Source: Streptomyces sp. YS415 (lineage in GTDB: Bacteria; Actinomycetota; Actinomycetes; Streptomycetales; Streptomycetaceae). From it: a DNA stretch of 64,000 nt. The position numbers and the translations under genes were made by a program. The notes under the pieces are model-generated. The model saw nothing but the letters and a program-made list of their open reading frames with translations, did no database searches and was not told the DNA's origin. Below, piece by piece: positions 17,463 to 25,918 of the stretch. Positions within the stretch are counted from its first letter, which is position 1. Each line of letters opens with the position of its first letter. The stretch covers positions 62,001 to 126,000 of the forward strand of contig NZ_JAMJFL010000014.1 of NCBI RefSeq assembly GCF_023544665.1, given 5' to 3'.

Positions 17463-18400
17463 GCCGTGACTCCCTTCGGGCGACGCGTGGGCAGAACGGC
17501 CGCCTTGATGCGCTGCATGGGCGTCGGGGGCAGAGAGCGGGACGAGCCCCGCGCGTAGTGCCGCTCGATGTAGTACTGGCCGACGCTCAGGATCGAGGTC
17601 ATGATCAGGTACCAGGCGGCGGCGAGGAAGTACATCTCCACCGTGGAGCCCGCGTTCTGGCCGATGTCCTGCGCCTGCTTGAACAGGTCGGCATACTGCA
17701 CCGCCGCCACCAGCGACGTGGTCTTCAGCATGTTGATGACCTCGTTGCCCGTGGGGGGCACGATGACGCGCATCGCCTGCGGAATGACGATCCGGCGCAG
17801 CGTCTTGGTGTGGCTCATGCCGAGCGCGTGCGACGCCTCGCTCTGGCCCTCGTCGACCGAGAGCAGGCCGGCGCGGCAGATCTCCGCCATGTACGCGGCC
17901 TCGTTGAGGCCGAGCCCGAGCAGCGCCGTCAGCAGCGGCGTCATGAAGGACGACCAGTAGTCCTTGTAGATCGGGCCGAGGTTGATGTACTCGAAGACCA
18001 GGCCGAGGTTGAACCAGACGAACAGCTGGACCAGGACCGGGGTGCCCCGGAAGAACCAGATGTAGAGCCACGCGATCGACGAGGTCACCGGGTTCTTCGA
18101 CAGGCGCATGACGGCGAGCAGGATGCCGCCCGCGATGCCGATCACCATGGAGAGCACGGTGAGCAGGAGGGTCTTCCAGACGCCGTCCAAGATGCGGTCG
18201 TCGAAGAAGTACTCGGGGATCGCGTCCCAGTTGATGTTGCCTTGCGCGAAGGCGTAGATGATCACGCCGAAGATGGCGAGGGCGAGGGCCGCGGACACGT
18301 AGCGCCCCGGGTGCCGGACCGGGATGGCCTTGATGGCCTCCGGTCCGGCTGAGGGCGTCGGGTCGGCGGGACCGTCCGTCTTGTTGACGTCAACAGTCAC
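17459..18400 (-). CDS. amino-acid ABC transporter permease
   Basis: A 313-residue inner-membrane permease of the His/Glu/Gln/Arg/opine family. About five or more hydrophobic segments follow a polar N terminus ([37 protein letters not shown]). The EAA loop that contacts the ATPase is seen as [23 protein letters not shown]. The start is GTG at 18400. Only one permease gene is present, so it should act as a homodimer, unlike four-gene glu systems with two permeases. It lies 37 bases downstream of the binding-protein gene. Confidence 0.9.
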   Translation of the reverse strand: MTVDVNKTDGPADPTPSAGPEAIKAIPVRHPGRYVSAALALAIFGVIIYAFAQGNINWDAIPEYFFDDRILDGVWKTLLLTVLSMVIGIAGGILLAVMRLSKNPVTSSIAWLYIWFFRGTPVLVQLFVWFNLGLVFEYINLGPIYKDYWSSFMTPLLTALLGLGLNEAAYMAEICRAGLLSVDEGQSEASHALGMSHTKTLRRIVIPQAMRVIVPPTGNEVINMLKTTSLVAAVQYADLFKQAQDIGQNAGSTVEMYFLAAAWYLIMTSILSVGQYYIERHYARGSSRSLPPTPMQRIKAAVLPTRRPKGVTA

Positions 18401-18437
18401 GGGTGGAGCCTTTCAGAACGTGCGGTGCCGAGACGGA

Positions 18438-19397
18438 TCAGGAGCCGCCATTGATCTTGGCCTCGGTGATCGCGCCGTCCTCGACGCCCCACTTCTTGAT
18501 GATCTTCTCGTACTCACCGTTGTCGATGATGGCCTGCACGGCGGCCTGGAGCGCGTCACGCAGCTCGGTGTCCTCCTTGGCCACGGCGATGCCGTACGGA
18601 CCCGCCTCGACCTGGTCGCCGACGATCTCGAAGTACTTGCCCCCGCCCGCGTTCTTCACCGAGTAGGCGGCGATCGGGAAGTCGGCGGAGACGACGTCGG
18701 CGCCCTTGGAGCGCATCCGGGTCTCGGCCTCCGGGTTGGTGGCGAAGTCCTCGACCTTGAGTTCCTTCTTGCCGTCGTCCTTGCACTTCTTCGCCTGGTC
18801 CTTGGCGAGGTCGTGCGAGAAGGTGTTGCGCTGCACGGCCATGGTCTTGCCGCACAGGTCGTCCCAGGTCTTGATGCCCTGGGAGTCGCCCTTGTTGGTG
18901 TAGAGGGAGACACCGGCGGTGAAGTAGTCGACGAAGTCGACACCCTCGCCGACCTTCTTGCCGGTGTCCGAGTCGACGCCCTCCTGGCGGTCCTTCGTGT
19001 CGGTCATCGCCGACATGGCGATGTCGTACCGGTTGGAGGCGAGACCACCGATCAGGGTGTCGAACGTGGCGTTCTGGAACTCGAACTTCACGCCGAGCTG
19101 CTTGCCCATCGCCGCGGCGATGTCGGGGTCGATCCCGACCACCTTGCCGGAGTCGTCCTTGAACTCCACCGGCGCATACGCGATGTCGGAGCCGACCTTG
19201 ATGACACCCTTGCCGGCGATGGATGCCGGAAGCTTGTCGGCCAGGGGGGCCGAGCTCTTGGTCTCGGTGTCGCTGCTGTCGTCCTTGGTCTGGTCACCGC
19301 AGCCGGTGAGAATCAGGGCGCCTGCGACCGCGATCGAGCCGACCGCTGCCAGCCGGGAGCGCGTGGCGGTCGTACGACGGGTGGTGCGTGCGGTCAT
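18438..19397 (-). CDS. amino-acid ABC transporter substrate-binding lipoprotein
   Basis: A 319-residue family 3 solute-binding protein. The lipoprotein signal ends in LILTGC with Cys33 as the lipidated residue. The mature protein shows IKVGSDIAYAPVEFKDDSGKVVG and IDPDIAAAMGKQLGVKFEF, usual for glutamate/glutamine/cystine binders, and ends YEKIIKKWGVEDGAI. GGAGGAACC precedes the ATG. It is first gene of the three-gene transporter operon and is anchored on the outer face of the membrane. Confidence 0.92.
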   Translation of the reverse strand: MTARTTRRTTATRSRLAAVGSIAVAGALILTGCGDQTKDDSSDTETKSSAPLADKLPASIAGKGVIKVGSDIAYAPVEFKDDSGKVVGIDPDIAAAMGKQLGVKFEFQNATFDTLIGGLASNRYDIAMSAMTDTKDRQEGVDSDTGKKVGEGVDFVDYFTAGVSLYTNKGDSQGIKTWDDLCGKTMAVQRNTFSHDLAKDQAKKCKDDGKKELKVEDFATNPEAETRMRSKGADVVSADFPIAAYSVKNAGGGKYFEIVGDQVEAGPYGIAVAKEDTELRDALQAAVQAIIDNGEYEKIIKKWGVEDGAITEAKINGGS

Positions 19398-20003
19398 GGT
19401 GGGTTCCTCCGGCGGATGGGTGGAGTTGCCGATGGGTCGACGAGAGCACACGTCTTCGAGTGTCGCGACCTCGTGTGATTACGGCATCTTGCCATTCGGA
19501 CTGAGCCATTCAGGGGGCCAGCTATGTCAAAATCGGATAACGGGTTTCCCCCGAACCACACCAGGTCGGTACATCCCGACCGCATCTTCTGCGGGAATCC
19601 CTCCTTCCGGCCGGAAGATCTCCCGTCCATCTCATGATGCGGATAGCCGGTCGGCCTCGCCACCGTGGCGCGTGAGCGCGAACCGGGCCCTCGTCAAGCG
19701 CGTTGGGCTACTTGTCGGTACGCCACCGCATGATCAATGTCACCGGAATGCGGTGATCGATGATCGTTCTTCGCTCCACCATGTGAGCTTGCACCTATTG
19801 GACTCGTCCTCGACGCCGTCCGTCCGGTAAGAAGGTGCTTTACACCCCTCATCCGGGGCTCAGGGCGCGTGTGCGGCGCGCCCGTCGCGTATACGCCCTT
19901 ACGTGACCGTACGTATCGGTAACTGGGCTGTGCGCGGTGCCCGCCCACCCCTCACCCGGGAGTGGCCACCCTCAAACCATGAATATTTAAGGGGTCAGAC
20001 AAA
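19398..20003. other. 606-base intergenic region upstream of ABC operon and malic enzyme
   Basis: No convincing gene is present. The region must hold two divergent promoters, for the ABC transporter and for malic enzyme. A perfect 14-bp palindrome CTTCCGGCCGGAAG lies at 19604-19617, and an AT-rich patch TGAATATTTAA lies just before the malic enzyme ribosome site. Base composition is less GC-rich than the neighbouring genes. No RNA gene or riboswitch was recognised. Confidence 0.5.
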
Positions 20004-21227
20004 GTGGCAGCGGAGATCGTCAATCCTCGCAGCGACAGCGATACGGGTCAGGACGGAGGGGCGGAGCCCCTCGATTCATTCGACCCCGCGTTCGCGCTGC
20101 ACCGCGGCGGCAAGATGGCTGTGCAAGCCACCGTGCCGATCCGCGACAAGGACGACCTGTCCCTCGCGTACACACCCGGCGTGGCGAAGGTGTGCAGCGC
20201 CATCGCCGAGCAGCCGGATCTCGTCCACGACTACACGTGGAAGTCGTCGGTCGTCGCCGTCGTGACGGACGGTACGGCCGTGCTCGGGCTCGGCGACATC
20301 GGTCCCGAGGCCTCCCTCCCGGTGATGGAGGGCAAGGCGATCCTGTTCAAGCAGTTCGGCGGCGTGGACGCGGTGCCGATCGCGCTGGCCTGCACCGGCG
20401 TCGACGAGATCGTCGAGACCGTGGTGCGCCTCGCGCCCTCCTTCGGTGGCGTCAACCTCGAGGACATCTCGGCGCCGCGGTGCTTCGAGATCGAGCGCAA
20501 GCTCCAGGAGCGCCTCGACATCCCGATCTTCCACGACGACCAGCACGGTACGGCGGTCGTGACGCTGGCGGCGCTGCGGAACGCGGCGCGGCTGAGCAGG
20601 CGCGAGATCGGGCAGCTGCGGGCGGTCATCTCGGGTGCCGGCGCGGCCGGGGTCGCCATCGCCAAGATGCTGGTCGAGGCCGGCATCGGCGATGTCGCGC
20701 TCGCCGACCGCAAGGGCATCATCTCGGCGGATCGTGCGGATCTGACCGATGTGAAGCGCGAGGTCGCCTCCTTCACCAACAAGGCGGGGCTGACCGGCTC
20801 GCTGGAGGACGCCCTCGCCGGTGCCGACGTCTTCATCGGCGTCTCCGGCGGTACGGTCGCGGAGTCCGCGGTCGCCTCCATGGCGCCGGGTGCCTTCGTG
20901 TTCGCGATGGCCAACCCGAACCCCGAGGTGCACCCCGACGTCGCGCACAAGTACGCGGCGGTCGTGGCGACGGGCCGTTCGGACTTCCCGAACCAGATCA
21001 ACAACGTCCTGGCGTTCCCCGGCATCTTCGCGGGCGCCCTCCAGGTCCGGGCCTCCCGGATCACCGAGGGCATGAAGATCGCGGCCGCCGAGGCGCTGGC
21101 CTCGGTGGTCGGGGACGACCTGGCCGCGGACTATGTGATCCCCTCGCCGTTCGACGAGCGGGTCGCCCCGGCGGTCACGGCGGCGGTCGCCGCCGCCGCC
21201 CGTGCGGAGGGCGTGGCCCGGCGCTGA
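20004..21227 (+). CDS. NAD(P)-dependent malic enzyme
   Basis: A 407-residue oxidative decarboxylase turning malate into pyruvate and CO2. The malic signature [13 protein letters not shown] begins the catalytic domain. [33 protein letters not shown] follows in pieces, the metal/substrate segment is [19 protein letters not shown], and the dinucleotide fold is [15 protein letters not shown]. It lacks the phosphotransacetylase domain of long bacterial forms. The GTG at 20004 has AAGGGG upstream. It likely feeds pyruvate and reducing power from the TCA cycle. Cofactor choice (NAD in the presumed S. coelicolor orthologue) is inferred. Confidence 0.93.
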   Translation: MAAEIVNPRSDSDTGQDGGAEPLDSFDPAFALHRGGKMAVQATVPIRDKDDLSLAYTPGVAKVCSAIAEQPDLVHDYTWKSSVVAVVTDGTAVLGLGDIGPEASLPVMEGKAILFKQFGGVDAVPIALACTGVDEIVETVVRLAPSFGGVNLEDISAPRCFEIERKLQERLDIPIFHDDQHGTAVVTLAALRNAARLSRREIGQLRAVISGAGAAGVAIAKMLVEAGIGDVALADRKGIISADRADLTDVKREVASFTNKAGLTGSLEDALAGADVFIGVSGGTVAESAVASMAPGAFVFAMANPNPEVHPDVAHKYAAVVATGRSDFPNQINNVLAFPGIFAGALQVRASRITEGMKIAAAEALASVVGDDLAADYVIPSPFDERVAPAVTAAVAAAARAEGVARR

Positions 21228-21245
21228 GCTGAGCCGTGGTCGTGA

Positions 21246-21286
21246 CGACCCCGGTCGGGCCGATGCCCGGCCGGGGTCGTTTTTTT
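21246..21286 (+). terminator. intrinsic terminator of the malic enzyme gene
   Basis: A 15-bp stem with one G.T pair (21246-21260 with 21265-21279), tetraloop CGAT, and a run of seven T at 21280-21286. This is a classic rho-independent signal, rare in Streptomyces. Confidence 0.9.
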
Positions 21287-21418
21287 ACCTTGGCGGTGGT
21301 CCGGCCGGGTGGTTCCCGGCCCGCGCCCCCGGATTCGCGGGGCCCCTGCTGGCAAGAGGGCATGTGTCACAGCCGCCCCCGGTTCCCGAGCCGGACCCGC
21401 GCGCCTATCGTCAAGGTC

Positions 21419-22384
21419 ATGTTCGCTGTCTACGCCGCCCGAATCGACCGCGACCAGCCGCTCACCGGCCTCGAGTTGGGGGAGCGTCCCGCCCCCGAGG
21501 CCCGTCCCGGCTGGAGCGTCGTCCATGTCAAGGCCGCCTCCCTCAACCACCACGACCTCTGGTCCCTGCGCGGCGTGGGCCTCGCAGAGGACAAGCTGCC
21601 GATGATCCTCGGCTGTGACGCCGCCGGCGTCGACGAGGACGGCAACGAGGTCGTCCTGCACTCCGTCATCGGCCAGAGCGGCCATGGCGTGGGCCCCAAG
21701 GAGCCGCGCTCCATCCTCACCGAGCGCTACCAGGGCACCTTCGCCGACCAGGTCGCCGTGCCGACCTGGAACATCCTCCCCAAGCCGAAGGAGCTCTCCT
21801 TCGAGGAGGCCGCCTGTCTGCCCACGGCCTGGCTGACGGCGTACCGGATGCTCTTCACCAACGCGGGCGTCCGCCCCGGCGACTCCGTCCTCGTCCAGGG
21901 CGCGGGCGGCGGTGTCGCCACGGCCGCGATCGTCCTCGGCAAGGCGGCGGGGCTGCGCGTCTTCACCACCAGCCGGGACGAGGCCAAGCGCAAGCGGGCG
22001 CTGGAGCTCGGCGCCGTGGAGGCCGTGGAGTCGGGGGCGCGGCTGCCGGAGCGGGTCGACGCCGTCATCGAGACCGTGGGCGCCGCGACCTGGTCGCACT
22101 CGGTCAAGTCGCTGAAGCCCGGGGGCACGCTGGTCATCTCCGGGGCCACCAGCGGTGACCGGCCCTCGCACGCCGAGCTGACCCGGATCTTCTTCCTGGA
22201 GCTGAAGGTCGTCGGCTCCACGATGGGCACCAAGGACGAACTGGAGGACCTCCTGTCCTTCTGCGCCGCCACCGGTGTGCGGCCCGTCATCGACGAGGTG
22301 CTGCCGATGGACCGGGCCCGGGAGGGCTTCGAGCGGATGGCGTCGGGGGAGCTGTTCGGCAAGGTCGTGCTCACCAACTCCTGA
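21419..22384 (+). CDS. zinc-binding-dehydrogenase family oxidoreductase (quinone reductase-like)
   Basis: A 321-residue MDR-superfamily protein. The GroES-like half runs from FAVYAARIDRDQPL to about 120 (HVKAASLNHHDLWSLRGVG). The NAD(P)H fold has the motif VLVQGAGGGVATAAIVLGKA. The cysteines and histidines of catalytic and structural zinc sites of alcohol dehydrogenases are not obvious, so it is nearer to zinc-free quinone oxidoreductases. The ATG at 21419 has AAGGT upstream. A terminator-like hairpin follows. The substrate is unknown. Confidence 0.88.
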   Translation: MFAVYAARIDRDQPLTGLELGERPAPEARPGWSVVHVKAASLNHHDLWSLRGVGLAEDKLPMILGCDAAGVDEDGNEVVLHSVIGQSGHGVGPKEPRSILTERYQGTFADQVAVPTWNILPKPKELSFEEAACLPTAWLTAYRMLFTNAGVRPGDSVLVQGAGGGVATAAIVLGKAAGLRVFTTSRDEAKRKRALELGAVEAVESGARLPERVDAVIETVGAATWSHSVKSLKPGGTLVISGATSGDRPSHAELTRIFFLELKVVGSTMGTKDELEDLLSFCAATGVRPVIDEVLPMDRAREGFERMASGELFGKVVLTNS

Positions 22385-22417
22385 GCTGGGGCAAGGTATT
22401 CGGCAAGGTTTCGGTCA

Positions 22418-22445
22418 GGCGGGTCCGGTGGTTGCCGGGCCCGCC
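22418..22445 (+). terminator. hairpin after the dehydrogenase gene
   Basis: An 11-bp stem with one G.T pair (22418-22428 with 22435-22445) and a 6-base loop, followed by TTTCT. Confidence 0.7.
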
Positions 22446-22460
22446 TTTCTCATGCCTGTC

Positions 22461-22514
22461 TCCTCGGGTTGTCAACCGAGGTTGACAACCCGAGGAGTGT
22501 CAACCTAGATTGAC
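22461..22514 (+). promoter_or_regulatory. twin operator and promoter before the HTH/Clp-N pair
   Basis: A perfect 17-bp inverted repeat with a 2-base centre (22461-22477 and 22480-22496) contains GTCAA-N6-TTGAC (22471-22486). A second GTCAA-N6-TTGAC stands at 22499-22514, its centre 28 bp further on. A promoter fits between them: TTGACA at 22482-22487, an 18-bp spacer, and TAGATT at 22506-22511. Transcription would then start at or next to the ATG at 22518, implying a leaderless mRNA. The small HTH protein encoded first is a likely binder. Confidence 0.65.
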
Positions 22515-22517
22515 GGC

Positions 22518-22727
22518 ATGAGTGAGGCAACGGATCTCGCCGAGCGCGCGGGCGACCGCGACCCGAGGGTCGGCCTGCGGGCCGTCGCCGCGCTGCGCCG
22601 GCTGCTGGAGCAGTTGGAGGCGGTGCAGGTGCGCAATGCGCGCAATCAGGGGTGGTCGTGGCAGGAGATCGCCGCGGAGCTCGGTGTCAGCAGGCAGGCC
22701 GTGCACAAGAAGTACGGGAGGCATTGA
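22518..22727 (+). CDS. small helix-turn-helix protein
   Basis: A 69-residue protein whose C-terminal half is a helix-turn-helix: QGWSWQEIAAELGVSRQAVH followed by KKYGRH. The N-terminal half is a single amphipathic helix, RAVAALRRLLEQLEAVQVRNA, fit for dimerisation. No Shine-Dalgarno is visible upstream and the predicted transcription start falls on the ATG, so it may be leaderless. Its TGA overlaps the ATG of the Clp-N gene. It is a good candidate for autoregulating this two-gene unit through the paired palindromes upstream. Confidence 0.85.
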   Translation: MSEATDLAERAGDRDPRVGLRAVAALRRLLEQLEAVQVRNARNQGWSWQEIAAELGVSRQAVHKKYGRH

Positions 22728-23290
22728 TGTTCGAGCGGTTCACGAAGGACGCCCGGGCGGTCGTGACGGGCGCGGCCGAGCATGCGGAAGGGGCGGGGGC
22801 CGGGACGGTGGATGCCGGGCATCTGCTGCTCGCCCTGCTGGACCGGCAGGGCAGCCGCGCCTCCTTCGCGCTGGCCGCGCTGGGGCTCGCGGAGGGCCGG
22901 GAGTCGGTACGGGAGGCGCTCGGCGAGGCCCGACGGCGCGCCGGGCTGTCCCAGGCGGAGACCGAGGCCCTCGCGGGACTCGGGATCGACGTCGCGGAGA
23001 TCGTCGCCCGGGTCGAGGAGGTGCACGGCGTCGGCGCGATGTCCGGCAACCGCAAGGGCAAGGGGTGGTGGTCCGGGCACACTCCCTTCGGCAGGGAAGC
23101 CAAGGACACGCTCGTGTCCTCCCTGCGCATCGCGTTGGCCCACCGCGACCGGCACATCGGCGACGAGCACATCCTCCTCGCCCTGACGGCCCGCCCCGGA
23201 GTCGCCGCCGAGGTCCTGGCCGACCACGGCGTGACCAACGCGTCCCTGACCCGCGTCCTCTACGGAGAGGACGAGGCCAAGGCCGGGTGA
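22727..23290 (+). CDS. Clp N-terminal domain protein (double Clp-N repeat, no ATPase)
   Basis: A 187-residue protein with the start of ClpA/ClpC chaperones and nothing else. The first Clp-N repeat is MFERFTKDARAVVTGAAEHA with AGTVDAGHLLLALLDRQG; the second is FGREAKDTLVSSLRIALAHRDRHIGDEHILLALT. No Walker motifs follow, so it cannot unfold proteins itself. Such stand-alone domains may act as adaptors or inhibitors for Clp proteases, but this is inference. GGGAGG precedes the ATG, which overlaps the stop of the HTH gene. Confidence 0.88.
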   Translation: MFERFTKDARAVVTGAAEHAEGAGAGTVDAGHLLLALLDRQGSRASFALAALGLAEGRESVREALGEARRRAGLSQAETEALAGLGIDVAEIVARVEEVHGVGAMSGNRKGKGWWSGHTPFGREAKDTLVSSLRIALAHRDRHIGDEHILLALTARPGVAAEVLADHGVTNASLTRVLYGEDEAKAG

Positions 23291-23369
23291 CTCCGGCGGC
23301 GGCCGGCCCTCACCCCCCGGGTGAGCGGCGCGGGTGGGGTCTAGGCCGGGGCCCTGGGGTGGGCCGGTC

Positions 23370-23780
23370 GGCCTGTGAGGTGGCGCGGGGCGGAGGCCAA
23401 AGCCGGTGCCTACGGGGTGGGACGGTCCGGCGCTGCGGTTGGGCAGGCGAGGGCTGAGGCGGGTGACCGGGGCGTGGGCCGGCTGATGCCCCCTGCGGTG
23501 GGGCGGGCGAAGGCGGGCTGGCACGGCGTGGGTCGGCTCACGTCCCCTGCGTGGCGCTGGCGGAGGCCGAGACTGGTGACTCCGGGGTGGGCCGGCTCCC
23601 GCCCCTGCGGTGGCGTGGGCGAGGCTGGGGTAGCCATAGCGGGTCGGCTCACGTCCGCTGCGTGGCGCGGGCGGAGGCCAACGCTGGTGGCCGCGGCGTC
23701 AGCCGGACTCCCCATGAGGTGGCGTGGGTGAGGCTGACGCCGGGTGTCCCCGGCGTCGGTTCGCTCGCTTCGTGAGGTGC
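23370..23780. repeat. degenerate tandem repeat, ~53-61 bp unit, about seven copies
   Basis: The 499-base space between the Clp-N and PadR genes contains no convincing gene. It is a head-to-tail array with landmark CTGCG(T/G)GG or TGAGGTGGCG at about 23372, 23433, 23493, 23547, 23605, 23658 and 23715. Units share GGCGTGGGCCGGCT-like and GCGGAGGCCNANGCTGGTG-like blocks. Copies differ by point changes and small indels, so the array is old. Open frames across it are repeat artefacts. Confidence 0.75.
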
Positions 23781-23789
23781 CTTGGCCGC

Positions 23790-24806
23790 TCAGGTCTTCG
23801 GTGTTCGCAGCACCATCCCTATGTGCGCCGCCGCCGTCGACAGATGGCGGCGGGCGTCGCGGAGTTGGTCCGGGGTGACGCCGTGGTCCCGGGCCGCGTC
23901 CCGGATGTCGTCGCGGAAGCGGTCCAGGAGGCGGTCCAGATCGCGGGCCGGGTCGCCGGTCGGGTCCTCATGGGCCCAGGCCGGTTCGTACCCGGCGGGG
24001 AAGTCCTCCGGGGTGCTGGAGTACTCGGGGGCGGGCCTGGCCTCCGTACCGCCGCGACCGAAGCCGAAGTCCCGGCCGAACCCCTTGCCGTAGTCCTTCC
24101 CGAACTCGCCGAACTCCTTGGCCAGTTCGGACAGGCCCTCGCGCACCCCGGTCGGCCAGTCGCCCCGCGCGAAGTGGTCCTGCACACGGTCCTGGACGCG
24201 CTGGGCGATGCGCTGCATCTCCTCCTGGGCCTCCTTGGCCTGGCGGCGGGCGCGCTGGGCCTCTTCGCGGGCGCGCCGGCTCTCGTCCTTGGCGCGCCGG
24301 GCCTGCTCCTTCCACTCCTGCTTGGCGCGGCGCATCTCCTCCTTGGCGGCCCGCCAGGTCTCCTTGTCGGTGCCCGCGAAGTCGCCGAAGGGGGCGTCCG
24401 TCTTGGCGCCGTCGCCCTGCCGGGCCTCGGAGGCCGCCGCCCGCATCTCGCGCCGCAGATCACCGGCAGCGCCGCGCACATCGGCCCGGATCTCGGCGGC
24501 GAGCTCCGCGACCGACTCCCGGATCTCCAGCTCCAGATCGGCCAGTTCACCGCTGCGGTCGGCCAGCTCGGCCCGCCCCGCGTCCGTGATGGCGTACACC
24601 TTGCGGCCGCCCTCGGTGGTGTGGGTGACCAGGCCCTCGCTCTCCAGCTTCGCCAGGCGGGGGTAGACCGTGCCCGCCGAGGGGGCGTACAGGCCCTGGA
24701 AGCGCTCCTCCAGGAGGCGGATCACCTCGTAGCCGTGGCGCGGGGCCTCGTCCAGCAGCTTCAGCAGGTACAGGCGCAGGCGGCCATGGGCGAAGACGGG
24801 AGGCAT
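23790..24806 (-). CDS. PadR family regulator with long charged C-terminal region
   Basis: A 338-residue protein. The first ~85 residues are a PadR winged helix (MPPVFAHGRLRLYLLKLLDEAPRHGYEVI in pieces, then GTVYPRLAKLESEGLV and GGRKVYAITDAGRAEL). After that comes a ~130-residue strongly charged helical stretch (KEEMRRAKQEWKEQARRAKD, REEAQRARRQAKEAQEEM), likely a coiled coil. A glycine/phenylalanine-rich segment (FGEFGKDYGKGFGRDFGFG) and a final helical domain follow. PadR proteins with such large tails are unusual. It starts two bases after the DUF4097 stop and is probably cotranscribed with it, with autoregulation likely. Confidence 0.88.
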   Translation of the reverse strand: MPPVFAHGRLRLYLLKLLDEAPRHGYEVIRLLEERFQGLYAPSAGTVYPRLAKLESEGLVTHTTEGGRKVYAITDAGRAELADRSGELADLELEIRESVAELAAEIRADVRGAAGDLRREMRAAASEARQGDGAKTDAPFGDFAGTDKETWRAAKEEMRRAKQEWKEQARRAKDESRRAREEAQRARRQAKEAQEEMQRIAQRVQDRVQDHFARGDWPTGVREGLSELAKEFGEFGKDYGKGFGRDFGFGRGGTEARPAPEYSSTPEDFPAGYEPAWAHEDPTGDPARDLDRLLDRFRDDIRDAARDHGVTPDQLRDARRHLSTAAAHIGMVLRTPKT

Positions 24807-24807
24807 C

Positions 24808-25773
24808 TCAGAGCACCTTCTTGTCGGTCGTGCCGCCGGCCGGGTCGCCCGGTTCGGCGTCGGTGGGGGCGGTGGTCTCCCGGCCGGAACCGGAATTCTC
24901 CCCCGAGGCGGCCGGGGCGCTGTCGGCCGGGGCCTCTTCCCATGCCTCCGCCTCCCAGGGCTCCTCCTCGCGGGGCGGCCTGCGCAGCAGGGCGATGGAA
25001 CCGGACACCGTGGTCGCCCGCAGCTTGCCGTTGCCCGCGCCCAGCCGGCCGGTGATCTTGTGGGCGCCCCACTGACCCTGCACCCGGAGACCGTCGAAGG
25101 CGTTGGAGATGGTGCCGCTCGCGGTGTTGGCCTCGACGTCGGCGTCGGCCGGCTGCGGCAGCCGGATGGCGATCTCGCCGGAGACGCTGGTCAGCCGTAC
25201 GTCCGTGGGGCCCTCCGGGTCGAGGTCGACGATCATCGAGCCGCTGACCGAGTCCGCCCGCACGGAGGGCCCCGAGCCCTCCACGACCGTCAGATCGCCC
25301 GAGACGGAGTTGAAGCGCACATCGCCGGTGACGGCCTGGGCCTCCAGATTCCCGGAGACCGTGTCCGCGCGCACCGGGCCGGAGAGCCCGACCAGGGTGG
25401 TGTCGCCGGTGACGCCCTTCACCACCGTGGGACCGCGGACCCCGGAGATCACCGCGCCCGCACCGACCACCCCCACCTCGATCCGGGTGTCGGCGGGCAC
25501 CGCCAGCGAGACCACGGCACTGCGCCGCCAGCCCTTGCGGTCGAGCCACTTCAGGAAGCCCTTCCAGGGCAGGTCCTCGTAGGCCACCGTGAGAGTGCCG
25601 CCCTCCTGGGTGACCAGCAGAGCGGGGCCCTCGATCTCGGAGACCTCCAGGCGGGCGGAACCTTCGTCCGTGCCCACGACATTCACCGTGCCGTTGACGA
25701 TCCGTACGTGGAGATCTCGCACGGGCTCCTCGAAGGTGAGCTTGCTCGGCTCCGCGACGGACCACTCGGACAT
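24808..25773 (-). CDS. DUF4097 family beta-repeat protein
   Basis: A 321-residue protein built of short repeated beta strands, with the VSG/VTG pattern seen many times (VRADTVSGNLEAQAVTGDV, FNSVSGDLTVVEGSGPSVR, LTSVSGEIAIRLP). This is typical of DUF4097 adhesin-like beta-helix proteins, which often form a unit with PadR regulators and act in envelope stress functions of unknown kind. No signal peptide is visible. A ~60-residue acidic, disordered C-terminal tail follows. The ATG at 25773 has AGGGGAGG upstream. Confidence 0.87.
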   Translation of the reverse strand: MSEWSVAEPSKLTFEEPVRDLHVRIVNGTVNVVGTDEGSARLEVSEIEGPALLVTQEGGTLTVAYEDLPWKGFLKWLDRKGWRRSAVVSLAVPADTRIEVGVVGAGAVISGVRGPTVVKGVTGDTTLVGLSGPVRADTVSGNLEAQAVTGDVRFNSVSGDLTVVEGSGPSVRADSVSGSMIVDLDPEGPTDVRLTSVSGEIAIRLPQPADADVEANTASGTISNAFDGLRVQGQWGAHKITGRLGAGNGKLRATTVSGSIALLRRPPREEEPWEAEAWEEAPADSAPAASGENSGSGRETTAPTDAEPGDPAGGTTDKKVL

Positions 25774-25792
25774 GGTGACGACCTCCCCTGAC

Positions 25793-25832
25793 AACGCGCC
25801 ATATCGCGTCTCTGTCATTCACGATATATCGC
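25793..25832 (-). promoter_or_regulatory. candidate PadR operator upstream of DUF4097/padR unit
   Basis: CGATATATCG (25822-25831) is a perfect 10-bp palindrome 49 bases upstream of the DUF4097 start. A related half site, CCATATCGCG, lies at ~25799-25808. AT-rich palindromes of this kind (ATAT cores) suit PadR winged helices; the local PadR is the likely binder. Confidence 0.5.
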
Positions 25833-25918
25833 GCCCAAGGAAAGTCAAGACACTCTTTTGGGGACGATCGCGACCCCGAAATGTGACGGATCACCAGAAA
25901 TCGCCCTAGCGTGTGTCC

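Noticed and set aside
19694-19948. 84-codon minus-strand frame in the gap before malic enzyme
   Set aside because: No ribosome site, no domain and poor codon pattern; it lies in the divergent promoter region.
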